Shown: positions 27,501 to 37,084 of the stretch, in pieces | Numbering within the stretch: position 1 is the first letter of the stretch | Layout: each line of letters starts with the position of its first letter | Virus record (IMG/VR): IMGVR_UViG_3300022538_000960 | Span: 34,002-98,001 of that record | From: a virus | Direction: 5' to 3' (one strand) | DNA: 64,000 bases | Translations under genes and position numbers: made by a program | Notes under the pieces: generated by a model | The model's database searches: none | What the model saw: the letters and a program-made list of their open reading frames with translations, nothing else | What the model was told of the DNA's origin: nothing

Positions 27501-30500
27501 TGAAAGTTTTTGCCCGTGAACATAAGGGGATGTTGACCCCTGTAGAGGGACTGAGATCCATTACATGGGTTGATGCGGTTCTTCGTAAAGATCTTGTAAA
27601 ACGCGGTAGGATGTCATTTATGTTGGGGCAAATTCAGAGATTAACCAGGAATTTTCAAGCAATTCATTCGAAATTAACCCCAGCTCAGACATTTCAATTT
27701 TTCGAAACAGTTAAGACTTTTGTAAGTAAGATAAACTCGATGGGGGGAATTAAATTAGATTGGCAAGTTAACCGAGGCAAACTTCAATTTATAGATGAAA
27801 TAACAGGTAAAGAGTGGCAAAAATTGGATCTTGGGAAAATCGAAAAAAACTGGTTGCAATTTTCCGAAGGTGGATGGGTTAAATTCATGAAAGAATATTC
27901 CCAAAAGATCCGGCATATGATGATTTCGTTTGGAGTTAAATATTCTAGGCATGATCCTCGCCTGCCCTATTGGACTCAGGGCCAAATTGAATCGATGTTA
28001 TCGACTGAGTGGGGTCGACGATTCCCCAAAAAGTTAGTGTTTGCTGATCTGTCCCGGGCTGAACAAAATGCATTCCGAGAGAAAATAGAGGTAGAAATGC
28101 ATGATCAGCTATCAAAAAGTGAATTATCCAAGTTTTTTACCAAAGCAGAATTAGAGCGATGGAAATCCGGAACCTTAATGAAAGGTCATCTTTCTTTGAT
28201 TCAGCTCTTTGGTGGTTCTTGGGGGGTTTTAGAAGTTACCCCAGCATCGAGGGCATATGAGGCCGGCGAATTATACGCAAAGGGAACCGATGTTGCAATT
28301 CCTCGTCTAAGTGAATTAGTTATATCAGGACCAGTTGGACAAAGATTGGCGCGATCATTTACCCCCCAGCAACGTGATATGATGAATTATATGTCAAACA
28401 TTCAACCCCTTTTAAGATATGGTGTTTTGCCGGAATCCCATTATCCGATTGTAAAAGCTTCGGAAATAAATCTTGACCCTATGACAACTCACTTGGGATT
28501 TAAGCAAGAAGTTGGGATTATAGAAGATAAATCCTTCAGAATTAAGTGTGTTGAAACTGGAGAAATTTTTAATTCTCTCGAAGAAGTTCCTGGCCGTTAT
28601 TTGAAACAATATACACTGAGGCCCATGGGCATGAATGCCTATATGCATCCTAAAACTTTGGAATCATTGTACGGACAGCAGCCAACCATAGCAGAATTTA
28701 ATATAGGGAAGAAGACAGTTTATGTTCCCAGACCAGCATTATCATTTATTCGGGGTGCCCCAGCGAAAGTTACAAAGAGTGGGGACCCTTATACAATAGT
28801 TGGGAAGGAAATCCAAACATTTAAAAACCTCTTTGTGATGGCTGCCGATTATAAGTTAATCGAAGATAAAGAGGCGAAGAAACTTGCCGAACGGGAATTT
28901 TTTGCAAGAGTTGAAGATTATAGAAATATGTTATTGACCGATAAGTCCGCCTATATAAAACTTACCAAGCCGACTATTCCAGGAGTACAAGGTAAAATTT
29001 CCATGGCATTCCCTCCAGGAATGGCCAAGGCATTGGGATTGCCGCAGGATATGTTCGCTCATATAACTACGGGATTTGGAGTCCAGGGTGTGTCCATGGA
29101 GTCGATTGGAGAGGAGTATTTTAATAAGGCCATGGATGCTCACCAGATAAAAATCGGGCCAGACACCGGAAAATTTAGGGGTGGCACAGGATCGATTTAT
29201 CCAAATAAATTGGCATTTAGAGAGTCCCTTAGTAAAGGCGAGGAACTGCTGGCTGGGACCCTTATTCGAATCCCACCAGAAAGTAAATTCGCAGCTTTTG
29301 ATACGTTAATTGACGTCAGAAGGGATCAAGCCGCTGGGATGCGTCTTCAGCTTAGAGAGGCTATGATGGCCCATTTCGATTTTGACGGGGATATTGCGCC
29401 ACTAGGATTTGCGAATCTTACACCGGAAGACCAGGAGCAGGTTTTGAAGGATCTTGTGAATAAGCAACATATTGATCGCGAGGCACATAAAACATTAGCT
29501 GAAAGAATAAAAAAGTTGCATGCCAATGTTCTTGAATATGAAACCAGCAAAGATGCTGCAACCAAGAAGCAACTTGTCAAAGAGCTTGAGCAAATTCAAG
29601 AACTCGAAAAGACAATGAATGTCAATGTCTATGGCCAGGGTATTTGGGTGAGGGAAGCCAAGCCGGGAGTAACTCCAAAGGAAATTAAATTAGGAGTTGG
29701 CGATGAGATGAGGTTCCGGAAGATGAATTTGCACCAGTTTATGAAGGGATTACCATCTATTGATCTTCCAGGAAAGTTGATTAGCCTTCCGGGTGAAGAA
29801 TTGGAGCTACATCTTTCTAATATGCTTACAAAGACGGCTACAGCGTATTCTTATCGAGAAACAATGAGAATGAGAGCGTCCGGCAGATTATTTGGCGGAA
29901 AGTTGACCCAACAATACTTGGATTTGTATGATCAACTGGTTGGGAAAGTTACCGCATTCAAAAAAATTCCGCTTGCGGATGCAGAGGCTTTGACTCGGGC
30001 ATTTATCGAGCCAACGGCTGCTGAATCAAAAACGATCATGACGAAATATTTGGACAAGGATGCAGAGCAACTTTGGTCACAATTTAAAGATTGGCACACC
30101 GAATTGGGTCGCCTTGGGGTGAGAAGACAAATCAATGACTTGATCAGCTCTGGGATGAAGCGCTCCCCTATCACAGGTGGGCAATTGGCTTTGTGGGGAC
30201 CGAGTGTGGAACTCCCCACAGGAAAAAGTCGCGCCATCCTAGATTTCTGGGGCAAGGAAAAATTCCTTGATAGTTTCAAACGGCATGGAAAAAAAGGTGG
30301 GATTGCAATAGCATTGGCTGCCCTTATCGCTCCAATTTTCTTGCCACATGATAATTTATATGACAAAGACGGATATCCAATAATTCCGACTAGTTTCAAC
30401 ATTTCGCGTCCAATATTCCCTTCGCCCATTCATGTGGTTCCAAATGATCCAACATCTCATCCAGTGAGGACATTTAGGCCCCAAATTATGGATCCCTTAC

Positions 30501-30580
30501 TTGTTAACTTTGGCTCTGACAATAATTTAACAATGAGACGGAATAGTGGGCAGTGGCCGAATAAATTGAGAAATTATTGA
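24536..30580 (+). CDS. Giant virion protein: DEDDh exonuclease plus RNA-polymerase-like DFDGD motif
   Basis: 2014 residues from ATG 24536 (a GTG at 24527 would add 3). Residues ~500-725 are a DEDDh exonuclease (DnaQ family): motif I FIDFETFG (D507, E509), motif II AWSAGFDVDRV (D609), motif III HEASIDVLV (H713, D718), so all catalytic residues are present. Residues ~1470-1630 look like a polymerase double-psi barrel: LIRIPPES (R1578, P1580) and, 37 residues after that Arg, HFDFDGDIAP (D1615, D1617, D1619), then LTPEDQEQVL. In cellular beta' the equivalent R425/P427 and DFDGD lie 35 residues apart. Upstream GVQGKIS and GLPQDM also echo beta' GKQGRFR and GLPKKM. There is a hydrophobic stretch at each end (residues ~17-36, 1921-1937). 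It is likely a tail-interior or ejected protein. The RNA polymerase role is a hypothesis. Confidence 0.7.
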   Translation: MPIIYDPEEDQFVDRHGYLFPTVLLGGGFLAWKKYYGSPQLGRKFSPRAFVGFVKDLDPQDYLRKYLTRPDKPELPLQRRLVETAVEYEKSKSVIEFLTDADMKTIHSIGSALPTPMKAEEIEFKRQVIRQFNPVTYDLVRSNVEKTQEVFNELLENVEESKHLQSVLKQQLERYRFKKSRLLIYSKFSEIISPEMLKSEAGHPVLMRQLWDMQKKQVQEARRLAQILQNETPETIVNLKIPKVLERIDPTTIIDERRARLQPAGKTISDTGIKLSYTNYKSFLQELRRARVDSKAVAAIESIDPLLRQHLNELAHTKPRITYALRDNAFNLQAVIKLSIQTKEEGKREIINLKIPLARGGRLRINGTGYIPQRYRGIKPLIPEIERIESDIYESVIRNLNKRFKSEVWHKVMDGDARGGERSINALIKEPIDERLIIESGRPVHDFIEQNIIQDARLGYLSPTRGFRTEDERRVVLDRFKKMQKLKLLLLEGGGKLKLPNRYAFIDFETFGTKTNYLPHQVTVGIIENGAVVDWYTGKIDPRSINTNYAFPEVDLKLSFKGKTREQVMKEFDEIGQPISKIRRDLEEFLRKNAKGGKLPVAAWSAGFDVDRVMGQQFLGAKAYLGETWDPMDLQKAIDPDVQASVSLRSVGRSRKIFVPTSSKKDLILNKKVIELFKKNRNLMSILKDKDPGFHGKLMKAVSEKQIRDLVMHEASIDVLVANKVFQDIAKDINLHSSVVMRDLNAMLLSYHRALTRSINPIGINHWTTRALGSNFPSLSPAQILQGKFTKFDIRDLAPLTRLGLDPTRPFYQQWVSAHLITKDVPDLITKTYKKIADKHGELFKSIDTLTIFNPLTAESAGLIDFQAADEMAIKMGTKEIRIPHTGKLKLIPELREYFEQIKSTRSPREREIVLSKLRQKMAKSYQKGSHFQEWLPGYTLLGEAEGFTFNTSTPLMSTIENIEYNNENKEIAIRLQTASRPEKYGHPMKVFAREHKGMLTPVEGLRSITWVDAVLRKDLVKRGRMSFMLGQIQRLTRNFQAIHSKLTPAQTFQFFETVKTFVSKINSMGGIKLDWQVNRGKLQFIDEITGKEWQKLDLGKIEKNWLQFSEGGWVKFMKEYSQKIRHMMISFGVKYSRHDPRLPYWTQGQIESMLSTEWGRRFPKKLVFADLSRAEQNAFREKIEVEMHDQLSKSELSKFFTKAELERWKSGTLMKGHLSLIQLFGGSWGVLEVTPASRAYEAGELYAKGTDVAIPRLSELVISGPVGQRLARSFTPQQRDMMNYMSNIQPLLRYGVLPESHYPIVKASEINLDPMTTHLGFKQEVGIIEDKSFRIKCVETGEIFNSLEEVPGRYLKQYTLRPMGMNAYMHPKTLESLYGQQPTIAEFNIGKKTVYVPRPALSFIRGAPAKVTKSGDPYTIVGKEIQTFKNLFVMAADYKLIEDKEAKKLAEREFFARVEDYRNMLLTDKSAYIKLTKPTIPGVQGKISMAFPPGMAKALGLPQDMFAHITTGFGVQGVSMESIGEEYFNKAMDAHQIKIGPDTGKFRGGTGSIYPNKLAFRESLSKGEELLAGTLIRIPPESKFAAFDTLIDVRRDQAAGMRLQLREAMMAHFDFDGDIAPLGFANLTPEDQEQVLKDLVNKQHIDREAHKTLAERIKKLHANVLEYETSKDAATKKQLVKELEQIQELEKTMNVNVYGQGIWVREAKPGVTPKEIKLGVGDEMRFRKMNLHQFMKGLPSIDLPGKLISLPGEELELHLSNMLTKTATAYSYRETMRMRASGRLFGGKLTQQYLDLYDQLVGKVTAFKKIPLADAEALTRAFIEPTAAESKTIMTKYLDKDAEQLWSQFKDWHTELGRLGVRRQINDLISSGMKRSPITGGQLALWGPSVELPTGKSRAILDFWGKEKFLDSFKRHGKKGGIAIALAALIAPIFLPHDNLYDKDGYPIIPTSFNISRPIFPSPIHVVPNDPTSHPVRTFRPQIMDPLLVNFGSDNNLTMRRNSGQWPNKLRNY

Positions 30581-30597
30581 AATTGAGCTATAACATT
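30566..30597 (+). promoter_or_regulatory. Promoter candidate, motif copy 2, possibly leaderless
   Basis: TTGAGA (30566-30571), a 17-nt spacer and TATAAC (30589-30594) inside TGAGCTATAACATT (30584-30597). The predicted start of transcription (about 7 nt after TATAAC) coincides with the ATG at 30601, which has no ribosome site, so a leaderless mRNA is plausible. The motif begins right at the stop of the preceding giant gene. Confidence 0.65.
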
Positions 30598-30600
30598 GAT

Positions 30601-30798
30601 ATGAATTACCAAATCCGAATCTCGGGGAGATTTACCAAACCTATTGATATTCAGAGTCTCGAGACTGCGCTCGAATCCCTGTTTAAAAATTTGACTGGGG
30701 AGAATACAACTATTTTCAATAATAGCTCTCCATCTCCCATGAAAAACTGGAAAAATCCATCTCCAATTGGATTACAACTGAATCCTTTAAGGACATAA
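30601..30798 (+). CDS. Small protein, possibly from leaderless mRNA
   Basis: 65 residues from ATG 30601. A TTG at 30577 in the same frame would start inside the promoter motif and is unlikely. No ribosome site precedes it, fitting leaderless translation. The first half is an amphipathic helix region (IDIQSLETALESLFKNLTG) and the rest Asn/Ser/Pro-rich. No recognised family. It ends 2 nt before the giant hub gene, so it may simply serve as the first cistron of that unit. Confidence 0.45.
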   Translation: MNYQIRISGRFTKPIDIQSLETALESLFKNLTGENTTIFNNSSPSPMKNWKNPSPIGLQLNPLRT

Positions 30799-30800
30799 TT

Positions 30801-33800
30801 ATGAAAACGTATATTCCTCTTGAGTGGCGACCTGGGATCCATGGTGGATTCAGCAATCCGGATGACAGCAGAAATATAGTGCAACCTCTTCTTGACCTAC
30901 TAAATTATTTGAACCGACGGTGTCAAGATCGAGGGATGAATCACATTATTATTACTTCTGGAAGACGGGGTGTTGAATACAACGCCGGTATTGGAGGAAG
31001 TTCAACGAGCTATCACCTGACTGGGCACGCCGTGGATATTGCCGTAGTTGGGCGATATAATAGATGGGAGCAGGCAATGATTGATAATTGGCTGCATACT
31101 GTATATGGTGGACAGCTCGCCCAAGTTTTATTTCATAGTACGGGGAAAGGAAAGACCAGCACGTATCATTTGCATATAGGAATCCGGAAGGGATCAGAGG
31201 GGATGGGTCCACTTTTGGAGACGGAAAGTAAAAGTGAGGGGATTATTGAAGGAAAAAAGCCAGGTGCCAATTCCTATAGTATTATAAGTGATAATATTAC
31301 TGGATATACTGAAACAATTGCGACTCAGATTCCTCTCGATATTTACAAAACAAGCTACGAATTAATCGAAGACGTTGCTGAGGAAGAAAAAACTGACGCC
31401 CTAGTTGCATTGGCGCAGAAGCCAGGATCATTTAAATTTGGAACGCGGTGGTTAACAGTGCCTCCTACATCAATTGCTTTTACCGAACAGAATAATATTG
31501 TCGGGATTCCAACCCTTCGTACCAAAGGCAATGTATATTGGAGGACTGGCATTAATTCAATAAATATAGATCTTGAATTTTTGTTCCCGGGGTTAATTCA
31601 AATTAATGACGAATTGCGGCATATAATTGCTCAAATTAAAAGGTGCCCATTCTTACCTCTTGAGAACTACTATCTACATTCACTGATATTCCCGGAATTG
31701 AAATCTGCTAAGCCGCAACCCGATATTCCGTATGAATTTACCACGGAAGAGAAGTCGAAACATGAGAAACAGACTGGCACCCAGGACAGACTTCAGCCCC
31801 AGCAATGGCGGTTGAAAAATAAGAAAATTATGGATATAGTTAAATCCGGGGATGAAAAAAGCTTGGAGGAGTTTATAGAAAATGGTAAAAGACATGGGTA
31901 TTTTACTCAAGATATTGAATCCCAGGAGGATAGAGAGAGGAGGACTGAACAGCTCGAAGGACTGCACGAGTGGATGAAGAAATATAGACATATTGACGTA
32001 GATGAGACCAGCGGACTAAGCTACAGAGATCAGCAGATGGTGTCAGCAATACGGTCAATATCGGTCTCTTCGGTTCCAGGATTTCCCAGAACGCTCCAAA
32101 TGAATTGCTCTTGCGATATTTTCAATTATTTCCCTTATACGTCAGCATTTAGCTTTATAGAGGATGAAACGAAAAATGACAATCCGGTTTTCAACATTTC
32201 CAAAAGTGTCCTATTTGGAAAATATTACAAAGGAATGCTCACCAGGAATAATGCCCAGGAATTCAAAGATGCGTTTGAATCGACAACGAAATTGGAAGCA
32301 GTTGGGTCCGATGAACGTATGGATTATTTGCATCTAAGATATATCTATTCCGAGGAATTAAGAAACCGCTCCCAATTGGCTCAAAGAGCCTTATTGGAAT
32401 ACATAGAATGCCTCAAAAATTATGGAGAAAGCTACGAAGCAGCTCCAGCCGCAGAATTATATGAAAATCTTTTTATATTTCTTACGCATCCTAGTTTCGG
32501 AGGATGGCAGAATCTAGCTGATGTCCCAGGGAACGTGGTAGATATTGTAAAAGAATTAGGAAAAGATGCCGTAATCGCAGGAAAAAGCATTATTGCTGTA
32601 ATAAAATTTTACCAAGATTCTTTTGGCGAATATTTGCTTGGAATAAATGCGAATGATGAAATATATGTTATAGGCACCAGGAGGGGAATGGAATATTTCC
32701 TCCCGCTTAAGGACGCAGTTAGAAATCCCCAGTATCGGATGAGATTGTTGTCTTATATCAAAGAATATTCGGTTAAGATCAGCTCATTAAAGTATGAGCA
32801 GCGGGATCTGAAGTTTGGAGATCAGAATTCTCAAATAGTTGGGGTTTCTGCATCAATGGAGACAAAGCTTGTACCAATGAATATATTGGCATTTACGGCA
32901 CCGACTTTTCAACATCTCGGAAATTCAGAATGGGTTACTACGCTGACAATAGAAACATCGAATCCGAATTTGATAAGAGAACTTCGCATGATGACCGAAC
33001 GCCTTAATCAAACCGCATTATCGCAGATTGCTGTGTTGCCCGAAATTCGAGATTATGCCGATCTCTCCGCACAAATTGTCGAAGGCCCATTTTTTAAACT
33101 TTTAGGGATAGAGAATGTAATCCCCGGCAACTTCAGATATTCAACAGTGGAAGGAAAACCGGGAGTGTTTCATATTCAAATCGATTTTGTACAATCTGAT
33201 TTGCAATTGAAAACATACGAGGCGCTTCAAGCTCCGGCTTATTTTTCATCTGATTTCATCAAGCAGTTTATTGAGCTGATCCCAACTTCAGTGCTTGAGA
33301 ATATTTCTTCAAAACTTGGGGCTGACTGGGATAACTATCATACAGTTCATGAATATAAGATTGGTGCCCGCCCCTTGACTCAAGCTTTGGAAAACTATCC
33401 AAAATGGTCAAAGTTTTTATTTTATCTATGTAAACCAATTCCATCTAGCCTATCCGGTAAAAGAATCCCAGTCTATACATTCTTGTTGGAAAATTTTACA
33501 TTGGATCAGTTAATTGAAAAACCTGAACCAATTAGTTCCACGAAGAAATTTTTATTATCCCCAGTTATTGGCCCATATATTACAGCCAAGATATTATCAG
33601 AAATTGATTTTAGTAGGAAAAATCTTTTTACTCAGACAATATTTGCGCCGATTAGGGATCTCTCTAAAGTATTGATTTCGCCTCTGCAGGCGAATATTAA
33701 ATTTAAAAATCTATTTAGTGAAGCGATTTTCGCGACATATAGAGGAGCCGTCGGGCGTCAGCTCAAGGCGGTGTTGAATGAAGCTCTAATTGGGGAAGAT

Positions 33801-36800
33801 ATTCCTCCCGAATTAGAAATTGATTCAACGGAAAGTGGACGAAATCTTCTTGGATTATTGCGAGAGAACCAAAAGCGGCTCCATATCAGAAATTCGACAT
33901 ACCCGGATTTGGAACTCCCGATTACTGCTGACTCCCCCGATTTTTGGTTTTTCCGAGAACCCTTATACAATGATGAGATTCGGGAATTTGCCAACGCTAT
34001 GGTGAATGGACATGAAGAGATGGTTATCAAATTAGCGGAAATAAATTCTGCCAACAAACAGGGGAAAGCAACTACTCATGTGGCTAAACTGAATAAAATG
34101 GCTAAAGAGGCTAGAATCAAAGACATCACGGTCACGCAAAAACTCCGGGATACTTATATGAGCTACCTAAGAGATGCAAGTGAGGATTTGCAATTCGGAA
34201 GAGACAAATCTAAAGATCTTAAAGAAAATGCAAATCTTATGATGGAAACAAGAAGGTCGCCGGTTCAAAAGTACTTAGGCCGCGCAGATGAAGCCACCTT
34301 AAGGAGCAGGCTGGCAAGAATTAAAGATGATATGAGATACTATGACGATTCGTTGAAAATTATAGATCTAGGGGGATATGAAAATATTGATTTTGAATCT
34401 GCGGCCGACCTGTTGGATACAACAATAGTTTTGATGAAAATGTGGGGGATTTATACTCCGAGGGATGCCCAGCTTGAACGGCAGATGCTCCAAGATGCTA
34501 TGGAGCTTGATGAAAATAAAACTTTAAGACTAGGTCGGGCATTCCCAACTTTCAAGTTATATTTTATAGAGAAAGATAAAGAGGAATGGCTGTTATTCGA
34601 CGATTTTTATGGATATGGCGCAGTAAAAGAGATTCAAATTAGAAAAACTCGAAAATCCGCAATTCATACCGCGGTGATCTCATTGTCGAATATTACGAAT
34701 GTGCTTCAAGATATCCATGCTCCAAGAAATGAAAATATTTCCAAATCAGAAACTGCAGAAGAGCAACCGGATGTTGATACTATGATGCTCCAAGAAGGTT
34801 GTGAAATTATGATTAAGATGGGTTATGAAAATGATTCCAATAAATTGAAAATTGTATTTCAAGGATCCATTGTGAGCATACAGCCCGGACCGGAATTGCG
34901 ATTCGTTGCACAAGGATGGGGTGCAGAACTTGCACAGCCGATCCAGAATTTTAGTATTGGAAAGTGGAGTACAATACGAGATTTTGGAGATGTGTCGACC
35001 GCAATTTTAAATAAAGTTTCCGGATTACGACATTTTGGAACAACGTATAATTTAGCAGAAATGTTTGATGATCTGCCAAATGTTCGGTATTTTTCTGATC
35101 ACAGGGAAACATATGTTGGTAGATTAAAGAATTGGGCGCTCCAGGGATTAGGGCTCAATCCCTTACTTGATCACAGGGATGATAATATTTGGATGCCATA
35201 TCATACTCCGCCTACCATTTGGCCATTGGCTCATTATGTCGAAGGGAAAGGGTTTGCATTCGATTGGAGAGTATATAATAAAACTGCCTGGGGGGCGCTT
35301 GATGAAGTATTAAAATATATGCCGGGGTACATCATAAAAATTTTACCTTATAATGAGGATAATTTACAATCTGCCAGATGCACATTATATATAGGTCCGA
35401 GAGATGGCTATTATATGGCTACTGATGACTCAGAGGTTGTCGAAAGATCCTCGGAATCTGAGAAATATCAACAAAACAGGCTGCTATGGTATAAGGATGT
35501 AAAGAATGTAACTGCGTCGACCGAAAATGAATTAATTGAGAAACTTAAGAACTTTGATATTGATTATGATAATAAGGATACTGACATTTTCAAAAATTTT
35601 GTTGATAAAAGTATCACATATCAAAATGGGGATTATCGTTTATTAAAAGCCGATCCTGGCGATCCTTGTTTATGTATAAAAACAAAAGATATTTCTGATT
35701 TCTTCACTGTTGAAACTTTGATTCAGCATCCTGGGTTAGCTTTCGCCGCCTTGATTCCTGGATTGCCACAACTTATTGCTGGGGCATCTATTGTCTCAGA
35801 AGATATAGCACGGCTGATTTCTGGTAAGGAGATTTGTTTAGATTGGGCGCCAGATCTTATAAAAAGAAATTATTTTGAATTGATTAATAACCCAAATACA
35901 GTTTCGACTACAAGACTATATGACGTGTACGATAAAATTAATTATGATAAATATGAACTAATCTATGGCACGGGTGGGTTCTTTGATCCATTAATTAATT
36001 CTAGGAATCGATTTGTTTATGGAAAAGATGAAAATCCAAGAAGACTAGCTGGAAAACGGGGGTGGAAACGTGCATGTAAGACCCATTTTATTGATAGTTA
36101 TCATCATATAATCGAAAATAATATGAAAGCTTCACGCGAAAATATGTATAATAAAGTTCATCTGATTTACCCAAAGGGTGAGCCTCAAATGGCCGCATTC
36201 GAAACACATCCCGAAGCTGGCGATTTATCTGAATTCGAAATGCTTGCAGATGATAATATAAAACCGGATATGATAAGAACTCATAAATTATTTTTCACAA
36301 ATATTGACGTAGACAGGACAAGAAATTTTGTAGATACCATTACAGGCATTCTTCAAGGAATCGGCCAGATGGTTGGACGTAATGATCGGGGCAATTATCC
36401 TGATATTCCACCTTATGCTGTTGTTGCAAATTCGATACTTGCTGAAGATCTCAAGGATATGTACGATGGAGAAATTATTATTTTGATGGATCCGAATATT
36501 GACGTCCATGATATCGTATATATCTATGATGATGTAAATGAAATTTATGGCCCAGTCGGGGTAAAAGAAGTTTATCATTATTTTTCCATGGCACATGGGG
36601 CTTATACAGTGATTGTACCTGACCTTATGTCATATCCCAGTAACTTAGAACAAACTGTCGAATTAGGTTACGCTTCAGCATTATATTCCGCAATGGTTAA
36701 GGTAGCTCTTGGTGGAATAGTATTTGGTGGGGGAGCCTCGCTTTTGGCGGGGAAATTGCTTGGTCCGTGGACCGGAGTGGGCATTGCTGGATTCACTGCA

Positions 36801-37082
36801 GCGTTTACCTATAAGCTGGTTTCATCCATAGGTTCTGGCGGAATAAATAAACTTATGGGGAGGGAAGGTTCAGAATTCGTGCCAGTATGGAGAAAAGGTG
36901 CGCCATTTTTGGCGGGAATGGATGGATACAGGAAAGACGATCTTATAGTTCATTATATGGATAAAATCACTAGGATCAGTGGGACATTTAAGCAGTTGAG
37001 TGCAAGTTTGGTGGGACTAAGGGATAGACCAGAAGGAACCCAACTGCCACTAGCACCGCTCGAATATATGGAAAGGAGATAA
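30801..37082 (+). CDS. Giant tail/baseplate hub protein with M15-type peptidase
   Basis: 2093 residues. Residues ~30-130 carry the zinc-peptidase signature of the M15 family (D-Ala-D-Ala carboxypeptidase/endolysin type): SYHLTGHAVDIAVVG (H72, D79) and YHLHIGI (H125). Such a domain would open peptidoglycan cross-links during infection. The rest is a long, mainly beta and helical body. Segments near residues 200-300 (RWLTVPPTSIAFTEQNNIVG, NVYWRTGINSINIDLEFLF) and ~1260-1420 (LFDDFYGYGAVKEIQIRKTR, EGCEIMIKMGYENDSNKLKI) resemble hub/late-control-type tail proteins. A Gly/Ala membrane-like stretch lies near 1964-2010. Neighbours downstream are baseplate spike and wedge genes. Hub identity is by pattern and synteny; the M15 motif is clear. 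Confidence 0.7.
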   Translation: MKTYIPLEWRPGIHGGFSNPDDSRNIVQPLLDLLNYLNRRCQDRGMNHIIITSGRRGVEYNAGIGGSSTSYHLTGHAVDIAVVGRYNRWEQAMIDNWLHTVYGGQLAQVLFHSTGKGKTSTYHLHIGIRKGSEGMGPLLETESKSEGIIEGKKPGANSYSIISDNITGYTETIATQIPLDIYKTSYELIEDVAEEEKTDALVALAQKPGSFKFGTRWLTVPPTSIAFTEQNNIVGIPTLRTKGNVYWRTGINSINIDLEFLFPGLIQINDELRHIIAQIKRCPFLPLENYYLHSLIFPELKSAKPQPDIPYEFTTEEKSKHEKQTGTQDRLQPQQWRLKNKKIMDIVKSGDEKSLEEFIENGKRHGYFTQDIESQEDRERRTEQLEGLHEWMKKYRHIDVDETSGLSYRDQQMVSAIRSISVSSVPGFPRTLQMNCSCDIFNYFPYTSAFSFIEDETKNDNPVFNISKSVLFGKYYKGMLTRNNAQEFKDAFESTTKLEAVGSDERMDYLHLRYIYSEELRNRSQLAQRALLEYIECLKNYGESYEAAPAAELYENLFIFLTHPSFGGWQNLADVPGNVVDIVKELGKDAVIAGKSIIAVIKFYQDSFGEYLLGINANDEIYVIGTRRGMEYFLPLKDAVRNPQYRMRLLSYIKEYSVKISSLKYEQRDLKFGDQNSQIVGVSASMETKLVPMNILAFTAPTFQHLGNSEWVTTLTIETSNPNLIRELRMMTERLNQTALSQIAVLPEIRDYADLSAQIVEGPFFKLLGIENVIPGNFRYSTVEGKPGVFHIQIDFVQSDLQLKTYEALQAPAYFSSDFIKQFIELIPTSVLENISSKLGADWDNYHTVHEYKIGARPLTQALENYPKWSKFLFYLCKPIPSSLSGKRIPVYTFLLENFTLDQLIEKPEPISSTKKFLLSPVIGPYITAKILSEIDFSRKNLFTQTIFAPIRDLSKVLISPLQANIKFKNLFSEAIFATYRGAVGRQLKAVLNEALIGEDIPPELEIDSTESGRNLLGLLRENQKRLHIRNSTYPDLELPITADSPDFWFFREPLYNDEIREFANAMVNGHEEMVIKLAEINSANKQGKATTHVAKLNKMAKEARIKDITVTQKLRDTYMSYLRDASEDLQFGRDKSKDLKENANLMMETRRSPVQKYLGRADEATLRSRLARIKDDMRYYDDSLKIIDLGGYENIDFESAADLLDTTIVLMKMWGIYTPRDAQLERQMLQDAMELDENKTLRLGRAFPTFKLYFIEKDKEEWLLFDDFYGYGAVKEIQIRKTRKSAIHTAVISLSNITNVLQDIHAPRNENISKSETAEEQPDVDTMMLQEGCEIMIKMGYENDSNKLKIVFQGSIVSIQPGPELRFVAQGWGAELAQPIQNFSIGKWSTIRDFGDVSTAILNKVSGLRHFGTTYNLAEMFDDLPNVRYFSDHRETYVGRLKNWALQGLGLNPLLDHRDDNIWMPYHTPPTIWPLAHYVEGKGFAFDWRVYNKTAWGALDEVLKYMPGYIIKILPYNEDNLQSARCTLYIGPRDGYYMATDDSEVVERSSESEKYQQNRLLWYKDVKNVTASTENELIEKLKNFDIDYDNKDTDIFKNFVDKSITYQNGDYRLLKADPGDPCLCIKTKDISDFFTVETLIQHPGLAFAALIPGLPQLIAGASIVSEDIARLISGKEICLDWAPDLIKRNYFELINNPNTVSTTRLYDVYDKINYDKYELIYGTGGFFDPLINSRNRFVYGKDENPRRLAGKRGWKRACKTHFIDSYHHIIENNMKASRENMYNKVHLIYPKGEPQMAAFETHPEAGDLSEFEMLADDNIKPDMIRTHKLFFTNIDVDRTRNFVDTITGILQGIGQMVGRNDRGNYPDIPPYAVVANSILAEDLKDMYDGEIIILMDPNIDVHDIVYIYDDVNEIYGPVGVKEVYHYFSMAHGAYTVIVPDLMSYPSNLEQTVELGYASALYSAMVKVALGGIVFGGGASLLAGKLLGPWTGVGIAGFTAAFTYKLVSSIGSGGINKLMGREGSEFVPVWRKGAPFLAGMDGYRKDDLIVHYMDKITRISGTFKQLSASLVGLRDRPEGTQLPLAPLEYMERR

Positions 37083-37084
37083 TT

